Assembly (NCBI RefSeq): GCF_009861505.1
Contig: NZ_WTFT01000047.1
Location: forward strand, 27,933 to 68,583
Origin: Pseudomonas izuensis
GTDB lineage: Bacteria > Pseudomonadota > Gammaproteobacteria > Pseudomonadales > Pseudomonadaceae
DNA length: 40,651 bases
Reading direction: 5' to 3'
A program made the translations under genes and the position numbers. Below the pieces are notes generated by a model. The model was not told the DNA's origin. It made no database searches and was given only the letters and a program-made list of their open reading frames with translations. Position 1 is the stretch's first letter; each line of letters starts with the position of its first letter. Positions 40,618 through 40,651 of this stretch are shown here, one piece after another.

Positions 40618-40651
40618 TCGGTCGCGCTAGAGTGGTGGGCGCGGCGACGGG
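40480..40651. other. Probable low-quality contig end
   Basis: The last ~170 bp are extremely GC-rich with runs of seven C and G residues and break the MFS reading frame's homology. This is more like assembly noise than genomic coding DNA. Confidence 0.55.

Noticed and set aside
1..40651. CRISPR array
   Set aside because: The many repeats are inverted REP palindromes with irregular spacing; there is no regular direct repeat/spacer array and no cas gene.
1..40651. Transposase, integrase or tRNA gene that could explain the acquired cassettes
   Set aside because: No transposase, integrase or tRNA cloverleaf was recognised on either strand.

Overview
The window reads as a contig from a fluorescent-group Pseudomonas. 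Most genes are GC-rich with Pseudomonas-style codon use, and the gaps are full of Pseudomonas REP/BIME palindromes (TGTAGGAGC... and TGTGGGAGC... families). The right end (about 40480-40651) looks like a poor-quality contig end, and the last gene is cut there.

Layout. 1-7013: a FeaB-like aldehyde dehydrogenase and a small cytochrome c on the minus strand, two small AT-rich unknown genes, then an outer-membrane porin and a Cache-type chemoreceptor on the plus strand. 7150-9940: an AT-rich cassette between REP arrays. It holds a stand-alone PheS-like ligase with an FDX-ACB domain (minus), and divergently a 33-residue peptide gene that is easy to miss (8677-8778) followed by an M29-aminopeptidase/NicX-like metalloprotein. 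I regard this as the most novel system here: a candidate peptide-modifying (RiPP-like) pathway built on an aminoacyl-tRNA-synthetase paralogue. 10219-13825: a permease / class III PLP enzyme / APH-type kinase operon, of the kind that phosphorylates an amino alcohol or hydroxy-amino acid and then eliminates phosphate.

14078-25435: a complete indole-3-acetic acid (IAA) degradation cluster. On the minus strand the order is iacA-B-I-H-C-D-E-F, then a FeaR-like AraC regulator, with iacG (flavin reductase) further along. A LuxR-type response regulator and a soluble PAS histidine kinase lie at the two ends and probably form a pair. 25749-29329: an aromatic amine dehydrogenase operon (aauB, mauE, mauD, aauA, cytochrome c). 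The TTQ tryptophans W101 and W152 and catalytic D120 are at the expected spacing. Together these suggest tryptamine -> indole-3-acetaldehyde (aau) -> IAA (aldehyde dehydrogenase) -> catechol (iac). No catechol-cleavage genes are in the window.

29323-34760: mug and a TetR regulator, divergent from an EmrA/EmrB/outer-membrane-factor tripartite efflux operon. 34889-40617: an aldo/keto reductase with an apparent catalytic Tyr-to-Phe change and a strong terminator, a LysR regulator, a DUF2790-like small periplasmic protein, a BCCT betaine/choline/carnitine transporter, and a truncated MFS transporter.
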